A stretch of DNA of 64,000 nt from Methylobacter luteus IMV-B-3098 (GTDB lineage Bacteria; Pseudomonadota; Gammaproteobacteria; Methylococcales; Methylomonadaceae), in contig NZ_KE386569.1 in assembly GCF_000427625.1 (NCBI RefSeq), positions 1,016,216-1,080,215 of the forward strand, read 5' to 3'. The notes beneath the pieces are model-generated. The model did not search any database. It had not been told where the DNA came from and was given only the letters and a program-made list of their open reading frames with translations. The translations under genes and the position numbers were made by a program. Shown here piece by piece: positions 30,476 to 39,126 of this stretch (position 1 is its first letter; every line of letters starts with the position of its first letter).

Positions 30476-30672
30476 CTTACAAGTAGCGCTATGGCTGCCA
30501 TAAACAAAGCGATAGGCACTAATGGATTTTCGTATCGACCATGGACGAGTAATACAAAGTCTGCCAATAAATGTTCGACATAGATAACAATCTGGAACAC
30601 TAAGGCGATAGGAAGGAATCCAGCCACGCCGATCAGCACGTAATCTATTAAGGTTTTAAGCTTGCTTTTCAT
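30476..30672 (-). pseudogene. DUF502 membrane protein, amino-terminal part
   Basis: Starts MKSKLKTLIDYVLIGVAGFL and continues through two hydrophobic helices to IALFMAAIALLV, where the ISL3-like element begins and adds RARV and a stop. Joined to the frame ending at 27160 it would make a normal DUF502 protein of about 200 aa with very little lost at the junction. Confidence 0.82.
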
Positions 30673-30821
30673 GGCTTTTACCTCATGACGCCTGAAATGA
30701 GAACTTTTTTATCTTAACGCTATTGTCAATTTTGAGCTATTTAGTCAGGATTTTTTATAAAACTTAGACTGGCGCTTTCAGTTATTTTTACGATTTTTCC
30801 ATGCCGAACAAAAAATAAAAT

Positions 30822-30868
30822 TTGACTGGTTGATGATATTTATATATGGTTATGCATATATTCATAAC
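30822..30868 (+). promoter_or_regulatory. arsR promoter and operator
   Basis: A -35 box TTGACT (30822-30827), 17-base spacer and TATGGT (30845-30850) are followed by GTTATG-N8-CATAAC, an inverted repeat at 30849-30868 overlapping the -10 and ending four bases before the arsR start. This is the usual place for autorepression by ArsR. No strong ribosome site is seen. Confidence 0.6.
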
Positions 30869-30872
30869 TTAG

Positions 30873-31229
30873 ATGCACATGATTACACCGGCTCAATTTT
30901 TTAAATCCTTGTCTGACGATACGCGCCTGCGCTGTATCACGTTGCTGCAAAAAGAAGGCAAACTCTGCGTCTGCGAGTTGACGACGGCGCTGGATCTGTC
31001 TCAACCTAAAATCTCGCGGCATCTGGCGCAATTGCGTCAATGCGGTTTATTGCTGGACAGTCGTGAAGGGCAGTGGGTTTATTATCAGATCAGCCCGAAA
31101 CTGCCTGACTGGGCGTTTCCGATTCTGGAAAACGCGTTAATGGCCGCCGATAAAAGCGGTCAGCTTAAAAACGATCTGGAACGCTTGCAGAACATGCAAT
31201 GCCGGCCTGAAGCAGCAGCTTGCTGTTGA
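30873..31229 (+). CDS. arsR: ArsR-family arsenic-responsive repressor
   Basis: 118 aa; an ATG also occurs two codons later. Winged helix-turn-helix with LCVCELTTALDLSQPKISRHLAQLR: the Cys-Val-Cys of the As(III)-sensing ArsR type lies at the start of the DNA-contact helix pair. The tail ends in MQCRPEAAACC, giving extra thiols. First gene of the arsenic cluster; it should repress the cluster until As(III) or Sb(III) binds. Confidence 0.92.
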   Translation: MHMITPAQFFKSLSDDTRLRCITLLQKEGKLCVCELTTALDLSQPKISRHLAQLRQCGLLLDSREGQWVYYQISPKLPDWAFPILENALMAADKSGQLKNDLERLQNMQCRPEAAACC

Positions 31230-31248
31230 TGTATTTTTTACCAAAAAC

Positions 31249-31264
31249 ATACGCTTATGCGTAT
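31249..31264. promoter_or_regulatory. Palindrome between arsR and arsI
   Basis: ATACGC-TTAT-GCGTAT, a perfect inverted repeat 20 bases before the arsI start and upstream of its AAGGAG site. It may be a second regulator site or an mRNA hairpin. Its arms differ from those before arsR. Confidence 0.4.
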
Positions 31265-31284
31265 ATCAATTTAAGGAGATTTAC

Positions 31285-31794
31285 ATGAAAAGATTCCATA
31301 TACACCTGTCGGTAGAGAACCTCGACCGGAACATTGAGTTTTACAGCACCCTGTTCGGCTGTGACCCCACGGTGCGGCACGAGGATTACGCAAAATGGAT
31401 GCTGGACGACCCGCGCATCAATTTCGCCATCTCCAACCGCGGCAACCGATTCGGACTCGATCATCTTGGTGTTCAGGCCGAAGACGATCAGGAACTGCAG
31501 GACATCAAACAGCGCCTGGATGCCACGCAACGGCCTGTCGAAACGCAGGAACAGGCAGCTTGTTGCTACATGCGCTCCGATAAATACTGGATCACCGATC
31601 CACAAGGCATTGCCTGGGAATCCTTCCATTCCTTGTCCGAGATTCCAACGTTTAACGATCAGAATGCTCAGTCTGATGGCGAAAATCCTTTTGTCTGCTG
31701 TCCACCCGAGACCACAACCGCCTGCTGTGCGCCTGAGCCGGCAACGACCTGTTGCTCTGACGAGAAGTCAACTTCATCCTGCTGCAGTGGATAA
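31285..31794 (+). CDS. arsI: ArsI-type C-As lyase/CadI-like dioxygenase with Cys-rich tail
   Basis: 169 aa. A vicinal-oxygen-chelate fold as in ArsI, which splits methylarsenite: HIHLSVENLDRNIEFYSTLF, metal ligands likely His5, His60 (LDHLGVQ) and Glu112 (GIAWESFH), and the vicinal Cys93-Cys94 (AACCYMRSDKYW) that binds As(III). After residue 125 comes a tail with four CC pairs spaced 9-10 residues (CCPPETTTA, CCAPEPATT, CCSDEKSTSS, CCSG). Good AAGGAG site. Length of the core matches ArsI/CadI; the tail is an addition. Confidence 0.85.
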   Translation: MKRFHIHLSVENLDRNIEFYSTLFGCDPTVRHEDYAKWMLDDPRINFAISNRGNRFGLDHLGVQAEDDQELQDIKQRLDATQRPVETQEQAACCYMRSDKYWITDPQGIAWESFHSLSEIPTFNDQNAQSDGENPFVCCPPETTTACCAPEPATTCCSDEKSTSSCCSG

Positions 31795-31908
31795 CAAATA
31801 TTAAGAGTTTGAGGTAAGAGCATGAATACATAGGTGTTTAATGCCAGTATTCAATTATTGCCATAATTATTTTAGTGCGAACGATTCAATCATATTCAGG
31901 GAAACACC

Positions 31909-32391
31909 ATGCCAAACATCCTCTTCCTTTGCACCGGCAACTCCTGCCGATCGGTCCTGGCTGAGGCCACTTTCAATCATCTCGCCCCCGCTGGTTGGAC
32001 GGCCATGAGTGCGGGCAGCAAGCCCACCGGACAGGTGCATCCGCGCTCGCTGGCTCTGCTGGACCGCGAGGGCATCTCGACCCAAGGCTTGCACAGCAAG
32101 TCGTGGGATAGCCTGCCGCATACGCCGGATATCGTCATCACCGTATGCGCCAGCGCGGCAGGCGAAACTTGCCCGGCTTACCTTGGCCCGGCGCTGCGTA
32201 CCCATTGGGGCGTGGATGATCCAGCCCATGCGACCGGCACGGATGCGGAAATCGACGCGGCCTTCATGACCGCTTACCGCGTCCTGCGTGCTCGTATTGA
32301 AGCCTTTTTAGCGTTGCCACTGACCGAACTGGAAAACGATCCTGCCCGTCTGAAAGAGGAACTGGATCGGATCGGCACGCTTTTGCAATGA
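31909..32391 (+). CDS. arsC: Arsenate reductase, low-molecular-weight phosphatase type
   Basis: 160 aa. Begins MPNILFLCTGNSCRSVLAEA, the P-loop CTGNSCRS with the catalytic Cys. HWGVDDPAHATGTD carries the Asp-Pro catalytic motif. A later Cys pair typical of thioredoxin-coupled ArsC is represented by VITVCASAAGETCP. Reduces As(V) to As(III) for export by Acr3/ArsA. A CAGGGAAA ribosome site precedes it. Confidence 0.9.
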   Translation: MPNILFLCTGNSCRSVLAEATFNHLAPAGWTAMSAGSKPTGQVHPRSLALLDREGISTQGLHSKSWDSLPHTPDIVITVCASAAGETCPAYLGPALRTHWGVDDPAHATGTDAEIDAAFMTAYRVLRARIEAFLALPLTELENDPARLKEELDRIGTLLQ

Positions 32392-32421
32392 CTATTTTTT
32401 AATGTTCCGTGGAGATCCAAA

Positions 32422-33012
32422 ATGAAAATTATCCAGGTATTCGATCCCGCACTGTGCTGTAGCACCGGCGTATGCGGCGTTGATGTCGATCAGCAATTGG
32501 TCGACTTTTCCGCTGACGTGGATTGGGCGAAACAGCAGGGCGCGCAGATCGAGCGCTTCAACCTCGCCCAGCAACCCACAGCTTTTGCCGAAAACGCTGT
32601 CGTTAAGGAATTCCTTGAGCGTTCCGGCGCGGAAGCATTGCCATTGATTCTGGTTGACGGCGAAGTGGCTTTGGCTGGCCGTTACCCCAGTCGTGCGGAA
32701 CTGGCTGAATGGCTAGGTCTCGCTGCGGCCTCCTCTATTTTTACGGAACAGGTCGCCGAGCTCGTGGCCATCGGCGCTGCTATCGCCGCCAATTGCGAGC
32801 CTTGCTTTAAATACCATTACGACCAAGCGCGTAAACTCGGCGTCAGCAACACGGATATGCGCCGAGCTGTGGATCTTGCCCAGATGGTCAAGGATACCCC
32901 CGCCCGGGCCATGCTGGATATTGCTCAGCGCTATCTTGGACCGCAAGTCTTGCCCCATGCCGGCGCGAAAGCGAGCCCATGTTGCAGCACGGCTTCGGTC
33001 ACCACCGTCTAA
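32422..33012 (+). CDS. arsD: ArsD arsenic chaperone fused to an AhpD-like (CMD) domain
   Basis: 196 aa. Residues 1-100 are ArsD, the As(III) metallochaperone for ArsA: Cys12, Cys13 and Cys18 (DPALCCSTGVCG) keep the exact spacing of the classic protein. Residues about 105-175 are a carboxymuconolactone-decarboxylase/AhpD module with the complete relay Glu113 ... Cys125-x-x-Cys128-x-x-x-His132 (ELVAIGAAIAANCEPCFKYH), the arrangement of AhpD disulfide reductases. The tail has ASPCCST. The CMD part may recycle thiols oxidised by arsenic or act as a peroxidase; that is inference. It sits directly upstream of arsA. Confidence 0.88.
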   Translation: MKIIQVFDPALCCSTGVCGVDVDQQLVDFSADVDWAKQQGAQIERFNLAQQPTAFAENAVVKEFLERSGAEALPLILVDGEVALAGRYPSRAELAEWLGLAAASSIFTEQVAELVAIGAAIAANCEPCFKYHYDQARKLGVSNTDMRRAVDLAQMVKDTPARAMLDIAQRYLGPQVLPHAGAKASPCCSTASVTTV

Positions 33013-33059
33013 TAAAAATGCCATGTGTGTCTATCCAAGCGAGATATTAGGAGTCGCCT

Positions 33060-34862
33060 ATGAAATTTCTTGACCAGCCGCCGCGCTTCCTGTTTTTTAC
33101 CGGCAAGGGCGGGGTAGGCAAGACTTCGATTGCCTGCGCCACGGCGATACAACTGGCGGAAGCCGGACAGCGCGTGCTGCTGGTCAGCACTGATCCGGCC
33201 TCCAATGTAGGGCAGGTGTTTGGCATCAGCATCGGCAACCACATTACTGCGATTGCCAATGTGCCGGGCCTGGCGGCCCTGGAAATCGATCCGCAAGCGG
33301 CGGCACAGGCTTACCGCGACCGCATCGTCGGCCCGGTGCGAGGTGTGTTGCCCGAAGCGGTGGTGAAAAGCGTTGAAGAACAACTGTCCGGCGCCTGCAC
33401 GACCGAAATTGCCGCCTTTGACGAATTTACCGCGCTGCTGACCGAGTCGGCGTTAACGGCCGATTATGATCACATTATTTTCGATACGGCGCCTACCGGC
33501 CATACCATTCGCCTGCTGCAACTGCCCGGCGCCTGGAACGGCTTTCTTGAGGCGGGCAAGGGCGATGCGTCCTGTCTGGGCCCCTTGGCCGGCCTCGAAA
33601 AGCAGCGGGCGCAATACAAGGCGGCCGTGGATGCGCTGGCCGATGAAGCCCGTACCCGGCTGATCCTGGTGGCCCGTGCCCAGCAGGCTACCTTGCGTGA
33701 AGTCGCACGTACGCATGAAGAGCTGGCGTCGATTGGACTGTCGCAACAATATCTGGTCATCAACGGCATCCTGCCGGTCAGCGAGGCTGGCAAAGATCCC
33801 TTGGCCGCAGCCATTTACCAACGTGAGCAGTCAGCGCTGAAAGCCATCCCGGACGCATTGAAAGCCCTGCCTCGCGATGAGGTCATGCTGAAACCATTCA
33901 ATCTGGTGGGTGTAGAACCCTTGCGCCAGCTGTTGGTGAACATCCCCGCACAAGAGGAGGCTAACGTGGTCGCTCCCTTCGAACTCGACGTGTTCAGTCT
34001 TTCCGAGCTGGTCGATGAGATTGCACAGGACGGCCATGGCCTTGTGATGCTGATGGGCAAAGGCGGTGTGGGGAAAACCACACTGGCTGCCGCAGTTGCC
34101 GTAGAACTGGCGCATCGCGGCTTGCCGGTGCATCTGACGACCTCCGACCCGGCGGCGCACTTGGCCGAAACACTGAATGGTGCGCTCGACAACCTGACCG
34201 TCAGCCGCATCGATCCAGAAGAGGAAACCGAGCGTTACCGTCAGCACGTGTTGAAGACCAAAGGCGCCAAGCTCGATGGGCAAGGCCTCGCCATGCTCGA
34301 AGAAGACCTGCGCTCGCCCTGTACCGAGGAGATCGCTGTATTCCAGGCGTTTTCTCACGTCATCCGCGAGGCCGGCAAGCAATTCGTGGTGATGGATACC
34401 GCACCCACCGGGCACACCTTGCTGCTGCTGGATGCGACCGGCGCCTATCACCGTGAAGTGACACGCCAGATGGGCAAGTCCGGCCTGCACTATAGTACGC
34501 CGATGATGCAGTTACAGGATGCCAGGCGGACGAAGGTGCTGATCGCCACGCTGGCCGAAACCACGCCGGTGCTGGAAGCGGCCAACCTGCAGGAGGACTT
34601 GCGCCGGGCCGGCATTGAGCCTTGGGCCTGGATCATCAATATGAGTACTGCTGCGGCTGGCGCTCAATCGCCCTTGTTGCGCCAGCGTGCCGCCAACGAG
34701 CTGCGCGAGATCGATGCCGTGGCCAGCCGTCATGCCCGGCGCTATGCGGTCGTGCCATTGCTGAAAGAAGAGCCGGTAGGCGTAGAACGCCTGCTAGAAC
34801 TGACCGACCCTATGTCATCACAAATCCGACGCCGCGAACTGGACCAGCGGCGCGACGTATAA
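33060..34862 (+). CDS. arsA: ArsA arsenite-transporting ATPase
   Basis: 600 aa with two homologous ATPase halves: FFTGKGGVGKTSIAC (about residues 12-26) and LMGKGGVGKTTLAAA (about 338-352), each followed by the DTAPTGHT switch. Metal-site Cys residues occur in SGACTTE and SPCTEE. As(III) received from ArsD stimulates ATP hydrolysis, driving the Acr3 carrier. Ribosome site TTAGGAG upstream. Confidence 0.95.
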   Translation: MKFLDQPPRFLFFTGKGGVGKTSIACATAIQLAEAGQRVLLVSTDPASNVGQVFGISIGNHITAIANVPGLAALEIDPQAAAQAYRDRIVGPVRGVLPEAVVKSVEEQLSGACTTEIAAFDEFTALLTESALTADYDHIIFDTAPTGHTIRLLQLPGAWNGFLEAGKGDASCLGPLAGLEKQRAQYKAAVDALADEARTRLILVARAQQATLREVARTHEELASIGLSQQYLVINGILPVSEAGKDPLAAAIYQREQSALKAIPDALKALPRDEVMLKPFNLVGVEPLRQLLVNIPAQEEANVVAPFELDVFSLSELVDEIAQDGHGLVMLMGKGGVGKTTLAAAVAVELAHRGLPVHLTTSDPAAHLAETLNGALDNLTVSRIDPEEETERYRQHVLKTKGAKLDGQGLAMLEEDLRSPCTEEIAVFQAFSHVIREAGKQFVVMDTAPTGHTLLLLDATGAYHREVTRQMGKSGLHYSTPMMQLQDARRTKVLIATLAETTPVLEAANLQEDLRRAGIEPWAWIINMSTAAAGAQSPLLRQRAANELREIDAVASRHARRYAVVPLLKEEPVGVERLLELTDPMSSQIRRRELDQRRDV

Positions 34863-34878
34863 CCAGGAGGCCATTGCT

Positions 34879-35973
34879 GTGTCTACTCAACATAAAATCG
34901 CCATGAAAAAAGATAAAATTCCCATGAAAAAAGAGGCGGGCGTGCCGATGAGCGTGTTCGAGCGCTACCTGACCGTCTGGGTGTTTCTCTGCATCATCAC
35001 CGGCATCGCCTTGGGCCAGTATCTGCCCGACGTTTTTCAAGCTATCGGGCGCATGCAGATCGCACAGGTTAATCTCCCGGTCGGGCTGTTGATCTGGGTG
35101 ATGATTATTCCGATGCTGATGAAGGTGGATTTCGGCACGCTGCACGAAGTGCGTCAGCACGTCCGTGGCATCGGCGTTACCCTGTTCGTGAACTGGCTGG
35201 TCAAGCCGTTTTCGATGGCCTTCCTCGGCTGGCTGTTCATCCGCAATCTCTTCGCGCCGATGCTGCCTGCCGATCAGCTCGACAGCTACATCGCCGGACT
35301 GATCCTGCTGGCTGCCGCACCTTGCACGGCGATGGTTTTTGTCTGGAGCCGTCTGACCAATGGCGATCCGCTGTTCACATTGTCGCAAGTCGCTTTAAAC
35401 GACAGCATCATGATCGTAGCCTTTGCGCCGCTGGTGGGTTTATTGTTGGGCATCTCGGCCATTACCGTGCCGTGGGATACGCTCATTACCTCAGTGGTGC
35501 TTTACATCGTGATCCCGGTGATTCTGGCCCAGCTCTGGCGCAAGACCTTGCTGGCGAAGGGGCAAACTGCTTTCGATGCCGCGATGGTAAAGATCGGACC
35601 GTGGTCGATTGCCGCCCTGCTGGCCACGCTGGTATTGCTGTTCGCCTTTCAGGGTGAAGCCATCCTGAAGCAGCCTCTCATCATTGCCTTATTGGCCGTG
35701 CCGATTCTGATCCAGGTGTTCTTCAACTCGGCGCTGGCCTATTGGCTCAACCGCGCAGTCGGCGAGAAACATAGCATAGCGTGCCCATCAGCCCTGATCG
35801 GCGCATCCAATTTTTTTGAACTGGCCGTAGCCACGGCTATTAGTCTCTTCGGATTCAATTCCGGAGCCGCGCTGGCGACCGTCGTCGGGGTACTGATCGA
35901 AGTGCCGGTGATGCTGCTGGTGGTGAAGGTGGTCAATGCCTCACGAGGGTGGTACGAAAAGCGTCCGGCATAA
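34879..35973 (+). CDS. acr3: Acr3-family arsenite efflux carrier
   Basis: 364 aa from GTG 34879, with AGGAGG upstream. Ten membrane helices and the conserved AAAPCTAMVFVWS segment (catalytic Cys at about 152) identify the Acr3/ArsB(BART) family rather than the ArsB of E. coli. Also typical are PSALIGASNFFELAVATAI and FNSGAALATVVGVLIEVPVM. Last gene of the arsenic cluster; exports As(III) across the inner membrane. Confidence 0.93.
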   Translation: MSTQHKIAMKKDKIPMKKEAGVPMSVFERYLTVWVFLCIITGIALGQYLPDVFQAIGRMQIAQVNLPVGLLIWVMIIPMLMKVDFGTLHEVRQHVRGIGVTLFVNWLVKPFSMAFLGWLFIRNLFAPMLPADQLDSYIAGLILLAAAPCTAMVFVWSRLTNGDPLFTLSQVALNDSIMIVAFAPLVGLLLGISAITVPWDTLITSVVLYIVIPVILAQLWRKTLLAKGQTAFDAAMVKIGPWSIAALLATLVLLFAFQGEAILKQPLIIALLAVPILIQVFFNSALAYWLNRAVGEKHSIACPSALIGASNFFELAVATAISLFGFNSGAALATVVGVLIEVPVMLLVVKVVNASRGWYEKRPA

Positions 35974-35997
35974 GGACCAAAAACAGTGAATAAAAAG

Positions 35998-36023
35998 CAG
36001 AGGGACTGATAATAGCCTCTCTG
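35998..36023 (+). terminator. Weak hairpin after acr3
   Basis: CAGAGG, 12 bases, CCTCTCTG followed by TTTATT. The stem is short, so termination is only likely by position at the end of the ars cluster. Confidence 0.35.
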
Positions 36024-36024
36024 T

Positions 36025-36225
36025 TTATTGATCCGCCATTTTTATGGCCCTACAAAAATCCCACAAAGCTATCCCCATTGGTCGGGAGAGGGCACTCTTT
36101 AGACATCGTTGGGCAACGGCCATTTGACCGAACATTAGCGATATTTTATTGAGGTCCTTAAGTGCCTGTGCAGATACAAGAGCTTGCGAGTCTGGCAAAA
36201 TTACATGCACTACGGGCAGCATCAA
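36025..36225 (-). CDS. Short unrecognised reading frame, possible gene remnant
   Basis: 66 aa from ATG 36225, but the frame is open back to a stop at about 36303 and reads like protein (AVKSLIEETLASSAEFSCLI, then LMLPVVHVILPDSQALVSAQ). No ribosome site or known domain seen. It might be the tail of a lost gene. Kept at low confidence. Confidence 0.2.
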   Translation of the reverse strand: MMLPVVHVILPDSQALVSAQALKDLNKISLMFGQMAVAQRCLKSALSRPMGIALWDFCRAIKMADQ

Positions 36226-36394
36226 TTTGATAAGGCAGGAAAATTCCGCAGAGGAAGCTAATGTTTCTTCTATCAGGGATTTAACTGCCTTACAAAATCG
36301 CGATTAACCCTTTAACGGCTATTTCAAAAAAATCCTCATCTTATATTATTATTCTCTAATAATGCTTAACTGTTCTGAGGTTTTTGTACATATT

Positions 36395-36600
36395 TTGTCT
36401 AATTATAATTAGACAATGGCCGGGCTACTGATTATCATTGGACCTAAATTAGGTGGAGAATTAGGTTAATGCCGTTTCTGAAGTGCCGCTCGGCTCATGC
36501 TCTGTTGATTGACTAGGTTAAAAATAAGCCTAATAAAATCAATATGTTATCATCCTATCTATTAGACTGTAATCTAACTAGGCTTACAAAGACGTCATTA
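36395..36600. promoter_or_regulatory. Cluster of CTAA/TTAG palindromes
   Basis: A perfect 22-bp palindrome built on TCTAA-N6-TTAGA (36395-36416), ACCTAAATTAGGT (near 36441), repeated TTAGGTT/CTAGGTT words, a TTAGA-N6-TCTAA site near 36563, and the inverted words AAGCCTA and TAGGCTT. They lie just upstream of two tiny reading frames. The density suggests operators for one regulator. Confidence 0.45.
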
Positions 36601-36602
36601 TT

Positions 36603-36746
36603 ATGACCTATTTAGATAAACCATGGTCAAAACAAAGAGTTAAGCAGCGCCTGGTTGTATCGCTGCTCAGCTTATTTCACTGTGACTCCTCGCATGAAGT
36701 CGATTGCAGGAAATCATCAAAGTTATGGATCAAACCGGGTCAGTGA
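36603..36746 (+). CDS. Tiny reading frame 1 (47 aa)
   Basis: Starts MTYLDKPWSKQRVKQRLVVS and ends KSSKLWIKPGQ. It is basic and Cys-containing, with no known domain. The stop (TGA 36744-36746) lies one base before the ATG of the next small frame, a spacing seen in coupled genes. The ribosome site is poor, so coding is only suggested. Confidence 0.3.
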   Translation: MTYLDKPWSKQRVKQRLVVSLLSLFHCDSSHEVDCRKSSKLWIKPGQ

Positions 36747-36747
36747 T

Positions 36748-36888
36748 ATGCCGAAAGCCAAACAATCCATAAAAAGAACGCTTCAAGAAATTAGTCAAAA
36801 AGCGCTTGGGTTTTTATGGCCGTCAGTTTTTTATGAAAAAAAACTCAACCGCTTCTATAACGCAATGTTCTTTTTAAAAATGACCTGA
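36748..36888 (+). CDS. Tiny reading frame 2 (46 aa)
   Basis: Starts MPKAKQSIKRTLQEISQKAL; basic amino half, aromatic second half (FLWPSVFYEKKLNRFYNAMF). No known domain. It follows frame 1 at once and is followed one base after its stop by a nested inverted repeat. Low confidence as a gene. Confidence 0.3.
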   Translation: MPKAKQSIKRTLQEISQKALGFLWPSVFYEKKLNRFYNAMFFLKMT

Positions 36889-36889
36889 T

Positions 36890-36964
36890 TACAGGTTTGG
36901 GTTTTAACATCGTGCTTTGCTAACGGAGGATGGAGTGCACGGGCAAAGCACAATAAAACCTGTA
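36890..36964. repeat. Nested inverted repeats upstream of ftsH
   Basis: An outer pair TACAGGTTT/AAACCTGTA (36890-36898 and 36956-36964) encloses an inner pair GTGCTTTGC/GCAAAGCAC (36912-36920 and 36943-36951). It could be a terminator for the small frames, a structured leader of ftsH, or a small mobile palindrome. Confidence 0.55.
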
Positions 36965-37139
36965 TGGAACTGATAAGGAAAAAGGCGAGATACATTTTTT
37001 TAACGTATCTGTTCAATTCTGCAAGTTAATATAAGTAATTGTCTAGAATGATATTTTTATGCATAAAACCAAGCAGTGCCCATGAGCACGCAGACAGCGC
37101 CAAGGTGTTGATCATCCCGCAAAAGTCCGGAGATAAATC

Positions 37140-39068
37140 ATGAAGAAATATTCAATGAATTTACTGCTTTGGGGCGTTGTTTTGATCGGTGCAGTGTTGG
37201 TAGTTAACCAGTTAAACTCAACCCCTCCAACGGATAATTCCATAGCCTACTCGAGTTTTATTGAAAAAGTTCAGCATCGACAGGTTGAGCGGGTGGAAAT
37301 GCTGGGGAATCTCATCAGAGTCCGCACATCGGAAGGCCAAACCTATGAGACCATTAATCCTGATGATCCCCACCTTATTGATGATCTGCTCGAAGCCGGT
37401 GTCCAGATAAGAACCTACGCACCGGAACAACAATCATTCTTGATGCAATTATTCATTTCCTGGTTTCCCATATTGTTGCTCGTTGCGATATGGGTCATCT
37501 ACATGCGCAGAATGCCAGGCGGCGGTGGCATGGGGGGAGGCATGAACTTTGGCAAAAGCAAAGCCAAAATGCTGACCGAAGACAAAATGACGGTCAAATT
37601 TGAAGATGTCGCCGGTTGCGAGGAAGCCAAAGAGGACGTGGTCGAACTGGTGGCCTTCCTGAAGGATCCGTACAAGTTTCAGAAGCTGGGCGGTAAAATG
37701 CCGCGCGGCGTTTTAATGGTCGGTCCTCCGGGCACCGGTAAAACCCTGCTGGCACGGGCTATTGCCGGTGAAGCAGGCGTCAAGTTCTTCAGTATTTCCG
37801 GTTCCGACTTTGTCGAAATGTTCGTCGGCGTCGGCGCCTCACGGGTTAGAGATATGTTCGCGCAGGCTAAAGAGCATGCGCCTTGCATTATTTTTATCGA
37901 CGAGATTGATGCCGTCGGTCGTCAACGCGGCGGTGCCGGCACGGGTGGCGGCAATGAGGAGCGCGAACAGACGCTTAACCAGTTGCTCGTGGAAATGGAC
38001 GGTTTTGACGGCAACGAAGGCATCATCGTTATTGCCGCAACCAACCGCGCCGACGTACTCGATAAAGCCCTGCTCAGACCGGGGCGTTTTGATCGACAGG
38101 TAACCGTCGGGTTGCCCGATGTACGCGGCCGTGAGCAAATTTTAAACGTACACATCAAAAGAGTGCCGGTTGCCGACGATGTCGAATTGAAATACATAGC
38201 GCGCGGCACGCCGGGATTTTCCGGCGCGGAGTTGGCCAACGTGGTCAATGAAGCAGCGCTGTTCGCGGCCAGAGCCGACAAGGAAGAAGTCAGCATGCAG
38301 GATCTTGAGAAAGCCAAGGACAAGATTCTGATGGGCGCCGAGAAACACACCATGGTCATGACGGAAGAGGATAAGTTACTAACCGCTTATCACGAAGCGG
38401 GACATTGTATCGTCGGTCAGAAATCGCCCGATCACGATCCGGTCTATAAAGTCAGCATCATGCCCAGGGGGCGGGCGCTCGGCATCACGATGTTTTTGCC
38501 TGAAAAAGATCAGTACAGCGCCAGCAAACGCAAACTGGAGAGCCAGATAGCGGGCCTGTTCGGCGGCAGAATTGCTGAGCTGATGATTTATGGAGGAGAC
38601 CGCGTAACCACAGGGGCTTCCAATGATATCGAGCGCGCAACCGAGCTGGCTCGCAACATGGTCAAACGCTGGGGGTTCTCGGACAAACTAGGGCCACAGG
38701 TTTACGGCGAGGAGGGTGGTCAGCCTTTCATGGGGTATCCCGGTTCTCAGGGGAGCGCTGTTTCCATTAACGTTGCTCATATGATCGATGAAGAAATACG
38801 TTCGATCATCGACCGTAACTATCAACGCGCGGAAATCATTCTGCAGGAAAACATCGACATCCTGCATAAAATGGCCGAAGCCCTGATGAAATGGGAAACG
38901 CTGGATCGCCAACAGATCGAGGATTTAATGGCCGGCAGAGATGCCAGACCGCCTCAGGATGGGAACGATCATCAAGGCCGTCAGCCTAATTCGGACACCA
39001 AAGGGCAGAAAAAAGCAGAACCTGAAGCTGCACAGACTGCTGCGGACAAGCCTGCCGAGCAGATTTGA
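37140..39068 (+). CDS. ftsH: ATP-dependent zinc metalloprotease FtsH
   Basis: 642 aa, close to E. coli FtsH (644). Two membrane helices (about 5-22 and 100-117), an AAA+ domain with GPPGTGKT (about 197) and [15 protein letters not shown], second region of homology RPGRFDRQV, then the protease motif HEAGH (about 418). A GGAGA site precedes the ATG. It degrades membrane and short-lived cytoplasmic proteins as a hexamer. The usual rlmE (ftsJ) neighbour is absent, so this may be a second ftsH copy; only the genome can tell. Confidence 0.95.
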   Translation: MKKYSMNLLLWGVVLIGAVLVVNQLNSTPPTDNSIAYSSFIEKVQHRQVERVEMLGNLIRVRTSEGQTYETINPDDPHLIDDLLEAGVQIRTYAPEQQSFLMQLFISWFPILLLVAIWVIYMRRMPGGGGMGGGMNFGKSKAKMLTEDKMTVKFEDVAGCEEAKEDVVELVAFLKDPYKFQKLGGKMPRGVLMVGPPGTGKTLLARAIAGEAGVKFFSISGSDFVEMFVGVGASRVRDMFAQAKEHAPCIIFIDEIDAVGRQRGGAGTGGGNEEREQTLNQLLVEMDGFDGNEGIIVIAATNRADVLDKALLRPGRFDRQVTVGLPDVRGREQILNVHIKRVPVADDVELKYIARGTPGFSGAELANVVNEAALFAARADKEEVSMQDLEKAKDKILMGAEKHTMVMTEEDKLLTAYHEAGHCIVGQKSPDHDPVYKVSIMPRGRALGITMFLPEKDQYSASKRKLESQIAGLFGGRIAELMIYGGDRVTTGASNDIERATELARNMVKRWGFSDKLGPQVYGEEGGQPFMGYPGSQGSAVSINVAHMIDEEIRSIIDRNYQRAEIILQENIDILHKMAEALMKWETLDRQQIEDLMAGRDARPPQDGNDHQGRQPNSDTKGQKKAEPEAAQTAADKPAEQI

Positions 39069-39081
39069 GGTGCCCTCATTC

Positions 39082-39106
39082 AGGGGGATATGCATCCCCC
39101 TTTTTT
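39082..39106 (+). terminator. Intrinsic terminator of ftsH
   Basis: AGGGGGAT-ATGC-ATCCCCCT followed by a T run: a perfect 8-bp stem 14 bases after the ftsH stop and before the convergent MerR/B12 gene. Confidence 0.85.
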
Positions 39107-39126
39107 GAACCAAACTACTTATCCGG

